This document shows positions 35,963 through 45,036 of a stretch of 64,000 bases of DNA, piece after piece. The stretch covers positions 1 to 64,000 of the forward strand of contig CALABS010000029.1 of NCBI GenBank assembly GCA_937887565.1, in the 5' to 3' direction. The position numbers and the translations under genes are program-made. This DNA is from an uncultured Rhodospirillaceae bacterium (GTDB taxonomy: Bacteria; Pseudomonadota; Alphaproteobacteria; Rhodospirillales; Magnetospirillaceae). The first letter of the stretch is position 1. The number at the start of each line of letters is the position of its first letter. Below the pieces are notes generated by a model, which searched no databases, was not told where the DNA came from, and was given only the letters and a program-made list of their open reading frames with translations.

Positions 35963-36010
35963 GAGTCAAATGCGAGAGTCCGTCAAGAACCTGTTGGAAT
36001 CTATGGATTC
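35963..36010 (-). promoter_or_regulatory. Cluster of four GANTC sites upstream of ccrM
   Basis: GAGTC at 35963-35967, GAGTC at 35976-35980, GAATC at 35997-36001 and GATTC at 36006-36010, all within 48 bp and directly upstream of the ccrM start. These are target sites of the encoded enzyme. In Caulobacter, methylation of GANTC in the ccrM leader lowers its transcription. Confidence 0.85.
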
Positions 36011-36096
36011 TCTATATCGGTATCCCCATGGGCTAGTTGTCCGTTCACCGCCGACCTACCAGATGGCGTGGGCGCGACTCGGACGCGGAGGCCGCC

Positions 36097-36468
36097 ATGC
36101 CCATCGGAACCCGCCCCCAGGGCACCCATTGGCAGGATTGGGTGAACCTTGTGCTGGGGATATGGCTGTTCATTTCGCCATGGATGCTGAACTTCGCCGA
36201 GATGCCGGCGGCGGCGTGGAACGCCTGGCTGTTCGGGCTGGTGGCGGCGTCGATGGCGGTGGCGGCGCTGATCCACTATGTGCGCTGGGTGGAATGGGTG
36301 ACCCTGGCGACCGGCGTCTGGCTGGTGGTGTCGCCGTGGGTGCTGGGCTTCGCCGGCGCCGGCGAGACGCGGCCGGTGTTCGACCATCTGCTGGTCGGCC
36401 TGCCGTTGACCGCCCTGTCGCTGTGGACCGCCCTCGCCCACGGCGACGAGCGGGTGGCGTGGGAGTGA
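36097..36468 (+). CDS. SPW-repeat membrane protein
   Basis: 123 residues with two SPW repeats: WLFISPWMLNF near 23-33 and WLVVSPWVLGF near 71-81, each within a hydrophobic hairpin, giving four membrane helices. The start ATG follows GGAGG at a good distance. The function of SPW proteins is unknown. It lies between ccrM and rnhB, and its stop is 2 bp from the convergent rnhB end. Confidence 0.88.
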   Translation: MPIGTRPQGTHWQDWVNLVLGIWLFISPWMLNFAEMPAAAWNAWLFGLVAASMAVAALIHYVRWVEWVTLATGVWLVVSPWVLGFAGAGETRPVFDHLLVGLPLTALSLWTALAHGDERVAWE

Positions 36469-36469
36469 G

Positions 36470-37078
36470 CTACAACAGCGAGAACTGCGCGACGGGCGCG
36501 AAGCTCTTGCGGTGGTGGGGCGTGGGGCCCAACCGGCGCAGGGCGTCCAGATGGGCGGCGGTGCCGTAGCCGGCGTTGGTCTCCCAGCCGTAGCCGGGGA
36601 AGGCGGCGGCGAGGTCGGCCATGATGCGGTCGCGGCGGACCTTGGCCACCACCGAGGCGGCGGCGATGGACAGCGACAGGCCGTCGCCGCCGATCAGGCA
36701 TTCCACACGGGGGCATTTCAAGGGCGGCTTCTGGTTGCCGTCCACCAGCGCGCAGTCCACGCTCCGCCCCAGCGCCGCCAGCGCCCGGTCCATGGCCAGG
36801 AAGGTGGCCTTGAGGATATTGAGGCAGTCGATCTCGTCGATGCCGGCCTCGCCGATGCCCACCACGCAGCTTTCCACCACCAGCGCCGCCAGCGCCTCGC
36901 GCTTGGCCCGCGACAGCTTCTTGGAATCGTCCAACTCGTCGCGCAGCCGGCCGGGCAGGGCCTCGGGGTCGAGAATGCAGGCGCAGGCGACCACCGGCCC
37001 GGCCAGGGGGCCGCGGCCCACCTCGTCGATTCCGGCGACGATGCCGCCCAGGCGGGCCTCGTGGGACAGGTCAGGCAT
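36470..37078 (-). CDS. rnhB: Ribonuclease HII
   Basis: 202 residues. IAGIDEVGRGPLAGPVVACA at about 13-32 carries the catalytic Asp-Glu pair, and CALVDGNQKPP and SIAAASVVAKVRRDRIM contain the remaining acidic and basic residues. It removes ribonucleotides and RNA primers from DNA. The start overlaps the end of the antiporter gene by 8 bp, so the two are coupled. Confidence 0.96.
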   Translation of the reverse strand: MPDLSHEARLGGIVAGIDEVGRGPLAGPVVACACILDPEALPGRLRDELDDSKKLSRAKREALAALVVESCVVGIGEAGIDEIDCLNILKATFLAMDRALAALGRSVDCALVDGNQKPPLKCPRVECLIGGDGLSLSIAAASVVAKVRRDRIMADLAAAFPGYGWETNAGYGTAAHLDALRRLGPTPHHRKSFAPVAQFSLL

Positions 37079-38372
37079 CCGCCGGCTCCCTGGCCGGGGC
37101 CGGCAGCCGCTTGCGCCGGGGCAGCCGCGTCCGCGTCCACCGCCAGGCGGTCCGCACCGCCGAGGCCTCGCGGCCGTAGACGGCGTTCATCAGCTCGCGC
37201 AAGCTGGTCGCCCCCAGGTCGGCCACCCTGTCCATGCGGCGCATGGTGAACAGCCAGAACGGCGACAGGATCAGCGACAGCACCGTCACCGCCACCACCA
37301 GCTTCATCTCGGTGGTGGAGATGAGTTTGACCGCCTTGCCGGTCTCGGCCAGCAGGAACGAGAATTCGCCCACCTGGGCCAGGGCGACGCTGGCGAAGAA
37401 GGCGCTGGGCCAATCCTGGCGCAGGATGCGCAGCGCGGCGGCATTGAGCGCCGTCTTGAACAGGGTGACCATCAGTAGCAGGGTCAGCACTTGGCCCAGA
37501 TGCTTCCAGATGAACGTGAGGTCCAGCAACAGCCCGATGGACAGGAAGAACACCATCAGCAGCACCGCCTGCACCGGGTGGGCGTGCTTGATGAGGGTGT
37601 CGCGGTCCGAGGCGTTGCCGATCACCACCCCGGCCAGGAACGCCCCATAGGCCGGCGACAGGTCCAACAGGCCCGACAGGGCGGCGGCGCCGAAGCACCA
37701 CGCCAGCGCCACCAGCGGCCCCAGCTCGCCATCCTTGGCCAGCCGGCCGGTCAGCGGGATGCGGACCTTCTTCTTGACCAGCAGCCAGAACAGCAGCGCC
37801 AGGAAGGCCACCGAGAACAGCACCTTGCCGACATCGGCCGGGCTGATGCCCTGCTTCTGCATGCCGCCCAGGACCAGCATCATGGGCACCACCGCCATGT
37901 CCTGGGCGATCAGGATGCCGATGATGGTGCGGCCGGCCGGCTTGTCCAGGTCGCCCGAGCTTTCCAGCATCTTGATGACCACGGCGGTGGACGACACCGC
38001 CACCGCGAAGCCCAGCACCATGGCCAGCCCGAAGCTCCAGCCCAGCACGTGGCGCAGCAGCAGGGCGGTTCCGACGCTGCCGGCAATGCCCAGCACGGTG
38101 GCGAACAGCGCCACCTTCCAGCCCTGGACGAAGCGCCTGAGGTCCAGTTCCATCCCGACCACGAACAGCAGCATCAGGACGCCGAACTCGGCCAGGGTCG
38201 AGATCGCCTCGCGGTTGGACACCAGTCCCAGCCCCGACGGCCCCAGCACCACCCCGGCCAGGATGTAGCCGACGATGGCCGGCTGCCGGAAGCGCGTCAT
38301 CGCCACGCCGCACAGCAGGGCGGCGAGGGCGACGATGGCGGCGGCGGTCAGGTCGGGGTGATGGATTTCCAT
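37071..38372 (-). CDS. Cation:proton antiporter, CPA2 (KefB-like) family
   Basis: 433 residues with about twelve membrane helices and CPA2 hallmarks (VGYILAGVVLGPSGLGLV near 33-50, VGMELDLRRF near 72-81, SPAYGAFLAGVVIGN near 244-258). It has no C-terminal TrkA-N domain and ends in a basic tail of about 55 residues. It probably exchanges K+ or Na+ for H+. It precedes rnhB in the same transcript. Confidence 0.92.
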   Translation of the reverse strand: MEIHHPDLTAAAIVALAALLCGVAMTRFRQPAIVGYILAGVVLGPSGLGLVSNREAISTLAEFGVLMLLFVVGMELDLRRFVQGWKVALFATVLGIAGSVGTALLLRHVLGWSFGLAMVLGFAVAVSSTAVVIKMLESSGDLDKPAGRTIIGILIAQDMAVVPMMLVLGGMQKQGISPADVGKVLFSVAFLALLFWLLVKKKVRIPLTGRLAKDGELGPLVALAWCFGAAALSGLLDLSPAYGAFLAGVVIGNASDRDTLIKHAHPVQAVLLMVFFLSIGLLLDLTFIWKHLGQVLTLLLMVTLFKTALNAAALRILRQDWPSAFFASVALAQVGEFSFLLAETGKAVKLISTTEMKLVVAVTVLSLILSPFWLFTMRRMDRVADLGATSLRELMNAVYGREASAVRTAWRWTRTRLPRRKRLPAPAREPADA

Positions 38373-38436
38373 GGCGTCGATCGTAACGGAGGAACACTTC
38401 CCCGTTTATCCATAAGTGGTGGCGAGATTAAGGCGT

Positions 38437-40002
38437 CTACCTTTCCCCCACCTCGGGCGACAGCAGTACATGTGCCATCAGGCGGTCGACCGGTGAGAAG
38501 TCGTCGGTCAGCACTGGGACGCCGGCCTCTGCCACCCTGGCGCGGACCTGATCGTCGCGCAGGCGGACCCAGTGGCGGGGGATGAAGCGGCTGGCGCGGA
38601 CCAGCGGCTGGTCGGTAGGGCGGTCGGACGCCACCACCAGATAGGTCAGGCGCTCGCCGGCCGACAACTCGTCGCCGTCCACCCAGATCTCCACCGCCGT
38701 GAAATCGCGCCACAGCGTCTGGACCAGGGCGAACAGGAAACGGGGTTCGCGGCGGGATTCGATGACGTTGATGGCGTAGAAGCCGCCGGGCTTCAGGCGG
38801 GCGGCGATCTCGGCGTGGAACTCGGCGGTGACCAGGTGGGGCGGAATGCCGATGTCGTGGAAGGCGTCGCCGAACACCACGTCGAAGCGCGGCTGGCGGG
38901 GCAGGTCCTGCAGCGCCACCCGGGCGTCGCGGTGGTCGACCACCAGGCCGTCGGCGCGCGTCAGCCACATGTCGCGCTCGACCAGGGCGGTGACGGCGGG
39001 ATCGATCTCGGCCACGTGCAGGTGGGGCCGGGCGTAGTCGGCGGCCCAGGCGCGCGGCAGGGTGTAGGCGCCGCCGCCGATGAAGAAGGCCGAGATGGCG
39101 TCGCGGCCGAACCGGCGGGCCGCCAGCTCGTCGGCGAAATGCAGGTAGCTGGAATAGAGCAGGCGCGGCTCGGCGGCGTCGTTGATGCCGTGGCCCAGGT
39201 GGTCGAGCACCAGCACCGCGCTCTCGCGCCCCGATTCGGGCCGGAAGTCCTCGACCCGCAGGCAGTAGTAGTCGCTTTCGACCCGGCACGGCGAGGCGAA
39301 GGCGGCGACGGGACCGCCGGCGGTGGCGAGCCCGGCGCCGACCGCCGCCAGTGCCGCCGCCAGTGCCGCCGCCCGCCGCCGCCGTCCGGCCAGGAAGGCC
39401 AGGGCGAGGAGGGCGTAGACGGCGGTGACCGCCATGACGGTGCCGGTCGAGCCGATCCACGAGATGAACAGGTAGCCGGCCGCCAGGGTGCCGAGGATGC
39501 TGCCGCCGGCGCCCAGGGCGTACATGCGGCCGATGACGCGGGCGGCGTGGGCGCGGTCGGCGTCCACCGCCAGCTTGGTCAGGATCGGTGACACCACCCC
39601 GGCGAACAGCGACGGCGGCAGGAACAGCAGCGCCGTCAGGGCGACGATGGCGGCGATGGGATGCAGGCCGCCGGCCAGCAGCGGCGGTGCCGCGACGCGG
39701 ATCAGCACCAGCGATCCCAGCGTGGTGGCCGCCGCCAGCGCCAGCGCCACCGCCACCCGCAGCCGCGCCGAGCGCTCGTCGGCCGCCGCCTCGGCCTGGC
39801 GGCCGCCGATCCAGTGGCCGACGGTCAGCCCCGCCAGCACCACCGAGATGATCGCCGTCCAGGTATAGAGCGACATCCCCACGAAGGGGGCCACCAGCCG
39901 GCCGGCGACGATCTCCAGCACCAGCGCCGCCGCCGAGACCAGGAACAGCGCGAGGCCGTATCCGGCCTGGACGACGGAGGATGCCTTGACCTGTGGCTGC
40001 AT
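38437..40002 (-). CDS. Fused membrane / spermidine synthase-like protein
   Basis: 521 residues. The N-terminal 220 residues hold about seven membrane helices (ALVLEIVAGRLVAPFVG near 25-41). The C-terminal 280 residues are a spermidine-synthase-type Rossmann domain: FIGGGAYTLPRAW, VAEIDPAVTALVERD, and FGDAFHDIGIPPHL near 395-408. Such fusions are common but their substrates are undefined; aminopropyl transfer is not assured. It is divergent from the dsrE-like gene. Confidence 0.87.
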   Translation of the reverse strand: MQPQVKASSVVQAGYGLALFLVSAAALVLEIVAGRLVAPFVGMSLYTWTAIISVVLAGLTVGHWIGGRQAEAAADERSARLRVAVALALAAATTLGSLVLIRVAAPPLLAGGLHPIAAIVALTALLFLPPSLFAGVVSPILTKLAVDADRAHAARVIGRMYALGAGGSILGTLAAGYLFISWIGSTGTVMAVTAVYALLALAFLAGRRRRAAALAAALAAVGAGLATAGGPVAAFASPCRVESDYYCLRVEDFRPESGRESAVLVLDHLGHGINDAAEPRLLYSSYLHFADELAARRFGRDAISAFFIGGGAYTLPRAWAADYARPHLHVAEIDPAVTALVERDMWLTRADGLVVDHRDARVALQDLPRQPRFDVVFGDAFHDIGIPPHLVTAEFHAEIAARLKPGGFYAINVIESRREPRFLFALVQTLWRDFTAVEIWVDGDELSAGERLTYLVVASDRPTDQPLVRASRFIPRHWVRLRDDQVRARVAEAGVPVLTDDFSPVDRLMAHVLLSPEVGER

Positions 40003-40073
40003 GGGAATTTCCGCGCGAGAGGAGGTGGAAAGATACTATGATCGGATCGGTTTCGAACAGAGGGGGGCGCCCG

Positions 40074-40535
40074 ATGCCCGCAAGCCGTTCCCGGCGATCG
40101 ATCCTCGCCGCCATCGCCGTCCTGCTGATGGCGATCCGTCCCGCCGTGGCCGACACCGAACTGGCCGACCCCAAGCCGGACTGGGACAATCCCCGCAAGA
40201 TCGCGCTGCAGATGACCGAGAACGATCCCAAGCGGGTCAACGCCATCTTCCACAACGCCATCAACCTGCAGAAATTCTACGGCCAGGACAACGTCAAGGT
40301 GGCCATCGTCGCCTATGGGCCGGGGGTTCGGGCGCTGATGAAGGCCTCGGCGCCCGAACCCGAGCGGGTTCAGGCGCTGCAGGATTACGGCGTCGAGTTC
40401 GTCGCCTGCGGCAACACGCTGGCCACCATCGGCGCCCGGCCCGAAGACCTGCTGCCCGGCGTCGGGACCGCCACCGCCGGCATCGCCGAACTGGTGGAGC
40501 GGCAGCTCCGGGGCTGGAGCGTCATCGTTCCCTGA
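40074..40535 (+). CDS. Exported DsrE-like protein
   Basis: 153 residues starting MPASRSRRSILAAIAV after GAGGGGGG, with a signal peptide. The mature domain matches DsrE/F folds: VNAIFHNAINLQKFYGQDNV, VAIVAYGPGVRALM and GVEFVACGNTL with a conserved Cys near 106. DsrE proteins bind and transfer sulfane sulfur. Its neighbour is the sox cluster (convergent with soxW), so a role in periplasmic sulfur transfer is plausible. Confidence 0.82.
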   Translation: MPASRSRRSILAAIAVLLMAIRPAVADTELADPKPDWDNPRKIALQMTENDPKRVNAIFHNAINLQKFYGQDNVKVAIVAYGPGVRALMKASAPEPERVQALQDYGVEFVACGNTLATIGARPEDLLPGVGTATAGIAELVERQLRGWSVIVP

Positions 40536-40542
40536 TGGGGGG

Positions 40543-41130
40543 CTAAGGCGCGCCCCCGGCATTGGCCTTCTCGACGATGTAGCGCTGGAAGTCCTGGCCC
40601 TTGGCGTAGCGCTTGTCCCACACGTATTCGAACATGGCCTGGAAGTGGAAATTGCGGAAATAGCCGGGCATGCGCGACACCTCGACGTCCGGCCCCTTGG
40701 CGCCCTTCATCTCGGCCACCGTCTCGGGGAAGAACTGGATGGTGGGGGTGAAGTTGATGCGGTATTTGCGCGCCAGATCCTTCTCGGCCATCACCTCGCC
40801 GTCGAAGTCGGTCACCTCGCGCGAGCCCCACAGGTCGAGCTGGAGGACGGCGTAGCGCTGCTTGATGAAGGCGCGCACCTTGTCGTCGGCCAGGTTCACC
40901 GTGTGGATGTCGCGGCAGTAGGGGCAGCCTTTCTGCTCCCAGATGACGGCGAAGCGCTTGCCGGCCTTGGTGGCCTCGGCCAGATCCTCCTTGAGGTCCA
41001 GGAAGCTGTTGAGGAACCAGTCGGGGTGATAAAGCCCGTCGTCGCCCAGTTTCGCCTGATACGTCTCCGCCGCCGCGGCCGGCAGGGCCGAAAGCAGCAC
41101 GGCCACCAGGGCCGCCAACAATGCGCGCAT
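40543..41130 (-). CDS. soxW: SoxW thioredoxin-like periplasmic protein
   Basis: 195 residues with a signal peptide (MRALLAALVAVLLSALPAAA) and a thioredoxin fold with the redox pair GCPYC near residues 69-73, plus the cis-Pro segment NFTPTIQFFP. SoxW receives electrons from SoxV and keeps SoxY reduced. The start follows GAGGGAGG. It is the last gene of the sox operon. Confidence 0.88.
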   Translation of the reverse strand: MRALLAALVAVLLSALPAAAAETYQAKLGDDGLYHPDWFLNSFLDLKEDLAEATKAGKRFAVIWEQKGCPYCRDIHTVNLADDKVRAFIKQRYAVLQLDLWGSREVTDFDGEVMAEKDLARKYRINFTPTIQFFPETVAEMKGAKGPDVEVSRMPGYFRNFHFQAMFEYVWDKRYAKGQDFQRYIVEKANAGGAP

Positions 41131-41152
41131 GCTGTCCTCCCTCAATTGTCGG

Positions 41153-41893
41153 TCATCCCAGCCGGTCCAGGCCCGGCACCGTTTCCAGCAGCCAACCGCC
41201 CACGTCGGCCATCTTGCCGAACAGGATCAGCGTCCCGGTCGCCACCAGCAGGCCGCCGATGGAGATTTCCACCTTGCGCATGTGGCGGCGGAAGCGGGCC
41301 AGGAAGGCCATGAACGGCTTGGCGAAGAAGGCGGCGGCCAGGAACGGCAGCCCCAGGCCGGCGGCGTAGGCGGCCAGCAGGCTGGTGCCTTGCCAAACGC
41401 TGTCCTTGCCGGCGGCGATCATCAGGATGGTCGCCAGGATCGGGCCGACGCAGGGTGTCCAGCCGAAGGCGAAGGCCAGGCCCAGCACGAAGGCGCCGAT
41501 CAGCCCGGCCGGCTTGGAGTCCACGTGCACGCGCTTCTCGAAATTCAGGAAGGCGATGCGGAAGGCTCCCATGTAGTGCAGGCCGAACAGGATGATGACC
41601 AGTCCGGCCGCCACCGACAGCCAGGTCATGTTGTCGAGGATGACGGCGTTCAGCGCCGAGGCGGTGGCGCCCATGACGATGAACACCGTCGAGAAGCCGA
41701 TCACGAAGGCGACCGCCGCCCACACCACGCGGGGGTCGGCCCCCCTGGACTTGGGCGCCTCGGTCAGTTGGTCCAGCGAAACGCCACCCAGGAAGCAAAG
41801 ATAAGCGGGAATCAGCGGCAGCACGCAGGGGCTGAGGAAGCTCAGCGCTCCCGCTCCCAGGGCTCCGGCATAGGATACGTCGAAAGCGTCCAT
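41153..41893 (-). CDS. soxV: SoxV/CcdA-family thiol-disulfide membrane transporter
   Basis: 246 residues with six membrane helices and the two redox cysteines of the CcdA family: SPCVLPLIPAY near 20-30 and WTPCVGPILAT near 139-149. It carries reducing equivalents from cytoplasmic thioredoxin to SoxW. The start ATG at 41893 follows GGGGGAGAGG. It is 22 bp from soxW; a short repeat element separates it from soxB. Confidence 0.92.
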   Translation of the reverse strand: MDAFDVSYAGALGAGALSFLSPCVLPLIPAYLCFLGGVSLDQLTEAPKSRGADPRVVWAAVAFVIGFSTVFIVMGATASALNAVILDNMTWLSVAAGLVIILFGLHYMGAFRIAFLNFEKRVHVDSKPAGLIGAFVLGLAFAFGWTPCVGPILATILMIAAGKDSVWQGTSLLAAYAAGLGLPFLAAAFFAKPFMAFLARFRRHMRKVEISIGGLLVATGTLILFGKMADVGGWLLETVPGLDRLG

Positions 41894-41920
41894 GTCCTCT
41901 CCCCCGTATCGCAAGACGAA

Positions 41921-42004
41921 CGTCATCCCCGCGAAAGCGGGGATCCAGGGATGGCGCCGCAGGTACCGGCGGCCGCATGGACCCCCGCTTTCGCGGGCGT
42001 GACG
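41921..42004. repeat. 84-bp interspersed palindromic element between soxB and soxV
   Basis: The ends are near-perfect inverted copies: CGTCATCCCCGCGAAAGCGG at the left and CCGCTTTCGCGGGCGTGACG at the right, each also a hairpin (CCCCGC-GAAA-GCGGGG). A related 64-bp element lies at 49990-50053. Translated forms of this widespread proteobacterial repeat read AKAGIQ and AFAGVT. Confidence 0.85.
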
Positions 42005-42022
42005 GCATTGCAGACCAAGCTC

Positions 42023-43708
42023 CTACGCCCCCACCACCTTGACCGCGCGGTTCTCGTCGAAGCGCACCGTCTTCTGCTTTTCCAGCCAACCGGCGACCAC
42101 GTCCCACACCGGCGGGCCTTCGGTGCCCTCGTTGACGCTGGCCCAGCCGGTGACGGTGTAGGTCTTGGCGGCGTCCAGTTTCTCGCCGGTCTTGAGCAGG
42201 GTCATGTCGCCGATGCGGCTGCCCATGGGCTTGGCGATGTCGATGCGATAGCCCATGCCGCCGACGCGCACCATGTCGCCGCCCTGCTGGTAGTAGGGAT
42301 CGGGATTGAACAGGTTGTCGGCCACGTCCTCCAGGATGTCCTTGATCAACTGGCCGGTCATCTGCGAGCGGTAGGCGTTGGGATAGGTGATGGCAGTCTG
42401 GTTGTAGACGTCTTCCAGGGTGATGTCCGATCCCGGCGGCAGCGACGAGCCCCAGCGGAAGCCCGGCGACAGCGCGATCTGGGCATCGCGCTCGTCCAGG
42501 AGCGCCTGGCAGATGACGTCGTCGAAGGTGCCGTTGAAGTTGCCGCGCCGATAAAGCAGGGACTCGGTGCGCGCCAGGGTCTTTTCCAGCACCGCCTTGT
42601 GGGGGGCGCGGATGGTGTCGATCAGCGCCGCCATGTCGGGGTCGGGGGCGATGACGTCCGAGAACACCGGCATGAGCTTGAAGGCATGGCTGACCACCTT
42701 CTTGCCCTTCACCTCGACGTCGAGGCGGGCCAGGAACTTGCCATGCGAGCCCGAGGCCACCAGCAGGGTGTCGCCGACCTTGACCACGCTGGGGATGGCG
42801 TCGTGGGTGTGGCCGGTGAGCAGCACGTCGATGCCCTTGACCCGGCCGGCCATCTTGCGGTCGACGTCGAAGCCGTTGTGGCTGGCCACCACGACGAGGT
42901 CGGCGCCCTGGGCCTTGGCGGCGTCGACGCGCTTTTGCATCTCCTCCTCGCGGATGCCGAAGCTCCACTTGGGGATCATGTAGCGGGGATTGGCCACCGG
43001 CGTGTAGGGGAAGGCCTGGCCGATCACCGCCACCTTGACGCCGCCCCTGTCGAAGAAGGCGGTGTGGGGGAAGACCTCCTCGTCCCACTCGGTGTCCTTG
43101 ACGTTGGAACACAGGAACGGGAACTTCAGCTTGGCGATCAGCTCCTTGACCCGGGCCTCGCCATAGGTGAACTCCCAATGCGGACACATGACGTCGACGC
43201 CCAGCGTGTTCATGGCGTCGACCATGTCCTCGCCCCGGCTCTGCAGGGCGGTGTACGAGCCCTGCCAGGTGTCGCCGCAGTCGATCAGCAGCGTGTTGTC
43301 GGGACGCTCGGCGCGCACCGCCTTGACCAGCGTGGCCATGCGGTCCAGGCCGCCGACGCGGCCGTAGGTCTTGGCCAGGGCCGAGAAGTCCTCGCTCGTC
43401 AGCGCGTAGGCCTCGGGGCTGCCGGCCTTGAGGCCGAACGTCCTCAGCGCCTCCTTGCCGGTCAGGTGGGGGACCAGCCCCTTGACCTCGCCGACCCCCA
43501 CATTGACCGACGGCTCGCGGAAATAGAGCGGCCTGAGCTGGGCGTGGATATCGGTGAAGTTCAGGAGCGTCACCTGGCCGACCGGCTTGAAGGCCAAGAG
43601 GGCGGACTGGGTGATCCTCTGGGTGGCGGCGGCGCGCGCCAGCGGCGCGCCGGCGGTGAGCACGGCGGTGGCGGCCGCCACCTGCAGGAAGTCGCGACGG
43701 GTGATCAT
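42023..43708 (-). CDS. soxB: Thiosulfohydrolase SoxB
   Basis: 561 residues with a Tat signal (TRRDFLQVAA). It is a di-manganese metallophosphatase-fold enzyme that releases sulfate from SoxY-bound thiosulfonate. Metal-ligand motifs: NFTDIHAQL, DCGDTWQGS, ASHNGFDVD and LTGHTHDAIP. The C-terminal 5'-nucleotidase-like domain is complete. The start is ATG 43708 with AAGGA upstream. Confidence 0.96.
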   Translation of the reverse strand: MITRRDFLQVAAATAVLTAGAPLARAAATQRITQSALLAFKPVGQVTLLNFTDIHAQLRPLYFREPSVNVGVGEVKGLVPHLTGKEALRTFGLKAGSPEAYALTSEDFSALAKTYGRVGGLDRMATLVKAVRAERPDNTLLIDCGDTWQGSYTALQSRGEDMVDAMNTLGVDVMCPHWEFTYGEARVKELIAKLKFPFLCSNVKDTEWDEEVFPHTAFFDRGGVKVAVIGQAFPYTPVANPRYMIPKWSFGIREEEMQKRVDAAKAQGADLVVVASHNGFDVDRKMAGRVKGIDVLLTGHTHDAIPSVVKVGDTLLVASGSHGKFLARLDVEVKGKKVVSHAFKLMPVFSDVIAPDPDMAALIDTIRAPHKAVLEKTLARTESLLYRRGNFNGTFDDVICQALLDERDAQIALSPGFRWGSSLPPGSDITLEDVYNQTAITYPNAYRSQMTGQLIKDILEDVADNLFNPDPYYQQGGDMVRVGGMGYRIDIAKPMGSRIGDMTLLKTGEKLDAAKTYTVTGWASVNEGTEGPPVWDVVAGWLEKQKTVRFDENRAVKVVGA

Positions 43709-43778
43709 TCTCGACAAATCCTTCGTGGACCGGACTGGAAAACGGGGAGGCCGTCCAGCCTCCCCGTCGCCTCCTACG

Positions 43779-44600
43779 TCACTTGCGAACCGCCGGAGTC
43801 TCGACCGTCAGGCCCTGGGCGCGCCAGGCGAGGAAGAGCTCCAGGTTCGTGTATTCCGGCGACCCCAGCGGATAGGGCTCGGCCCGGATTTCCTCGTTGC
43901 AGCCGGCCAGGCGGCGATGCAGCGAGCCCAGCTTCTGCCACTTCAGGCGGTAGGTGGGAAAGCCGTTGGCCTGCCCCTGGGACAGCAGCTCGGTGCGCAT
44001 GTGCATGCCCCAGAGGTCCTCGTGGCAGTGCTTGCAGGCGAGGTCGTTGAGGCCGCGCCGCTCGTAGTAGAAGCGGCGGCCGGCCTCGAAATAGGGGGCG
44101 GCGGGGCCGTCCACCTGCACCGTCACCGGCATGCCCTTGGACTGGTGGCGCACGAAGGTGGTCATGGACAGCAGCGGATCGGATTCGTACTTCCACTCCG
44201 GGGCGCCCATGTGGTCGACGCGGCACATGTTGATGCGCTGCTCGAGGTTGACCACCTTCTGGGCGCGGACGTCGTAGCGCGGATACGAGGCGCCGACGCC
44301 CTTCATGTTGTCCTCGGCCTTGCCGTGGCAGTCCTGACAGGCCTTGTTGGCGGAACCATCAGCCTTGGACCACAGCTTCTGGCCCTTCTCGACCCACAGG
44401 AAGCCGGGATTGGTGAAGTCGTCGTCCTGCATGCCGCGCGTCTCGGGCTCGGCGAAGGTGTAGCCGGATCGCTTGTCGCCCGAGATGTAGGCGGCGAACT
44501 TGGGGTCCTTGGGGTCGAAGGGCGGGTCCGCCAGGACCGGCCCCCCGAGGGCCGCGGCCAGCGCGGTGGCGCCCGCGGCCGCGAGGATGGATTTCTTCAT
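43779..44600 (-). CDS. soxA: SoxA, di-haem cytochrome c of the SoxAX complex
   Basis: 273 residues: signal peptide to about 24, haem motifs CQDCH at 88-92 and CKHCH at 189-193, and the active-site Cys234 (LAGCNEEIRAEPY), which carries the persulfide that ligates haem. SoxAX couples thiosulfate to SoxY with electron transfer to cytochrome c. Two CxxCH motifs mark the di-haem SoxA type. It follows soxZ. Confidence 0.96.
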   Translation of the reverse strand: MKKSILAAAGATALAAALGGPVLADPPFDPKDPKFAAYISGDKRSGYTFAEPETRGMQDDDFTNPGFLWVEKGQKLWSKADGSANKACQDCHGKAEDNMKGVGASYPRYDVRAQKVVNLEQRINMCRVDHMGAPEWKYESDPLLSMTTFVRHQSKGMPVTVQVDGPAAPYFEAGRRFYYERRGLNDLACKHCHEDLWGMHMRTELLSQGQANGFPTYRLKWQKLGSLHRRLAGCNEEIRAEPYPLGSPEYTNLELFLAWRAQGLTVETPAVRK

Positions 44601-44677
44601 CGGGTCCTCCCTGTCGCCGCCCCTGTTTTTTTGGCGGGGCGGCCGTTGTTCTTGTCAGTTCCCCGGGAAACGGCGCC

Positions 44678-44998
44678 CTAGGACACCGTGATGGCGCCGC
44701 CGGCGGTGTAGACCGAGCCGTCGTCATCCATCCACTTCAGCTCGATCGGCCCCGACTCGGTGGCGGTCAGGAAGAACGAGATGTAGGGGTTGGCCGAGAT
44801 CGCGCCGTGCCAGTCGGCCGAGAACACCTCGTTGCCGGCATAGGTGACGACGAACTTGTTGATGATCTTGCGCGGGATGGGCTTGCCTTCCTTGTTCTTG
44901 CGCTGGCCGGACTCCATGTCGTGGTCGATGGTGGCCTTGATCTCGAACACCTCGCCCTTGGCGGCGGTGCCGGGAATCTTGACGCGGGGGGTGGGCAT
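44678..44998 (-). CDS. soxZ: SoxZ
   Basis: 106 residues, no signal peptide; it is exported with SoxY as a heterodimer. The beta-sandwich protein has typical motifs (VFEIKATIDHDMESGQRKN near 18-36; ADWHGAISANPYISF; WMDDDGSVY). It is the partner of the sulfur-carrier SoxY and lies 38 bp downstream of it. Confidence 0.95.
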   Translation of the reverse strand: MPTPRVKIPGTAAKGEVFEIKATIDHDMESGQRKNKEGKPIPRKIINKFVVTYAGNEVFSADWHGAISANPYISFFLTATESGPIELKWMDDDGSVYTAGGAITVS

Positions 44999-45036
44999 GT
45001 CCTCAGTCTCCTTGAATGAATTTCACCGCCGGTCCA

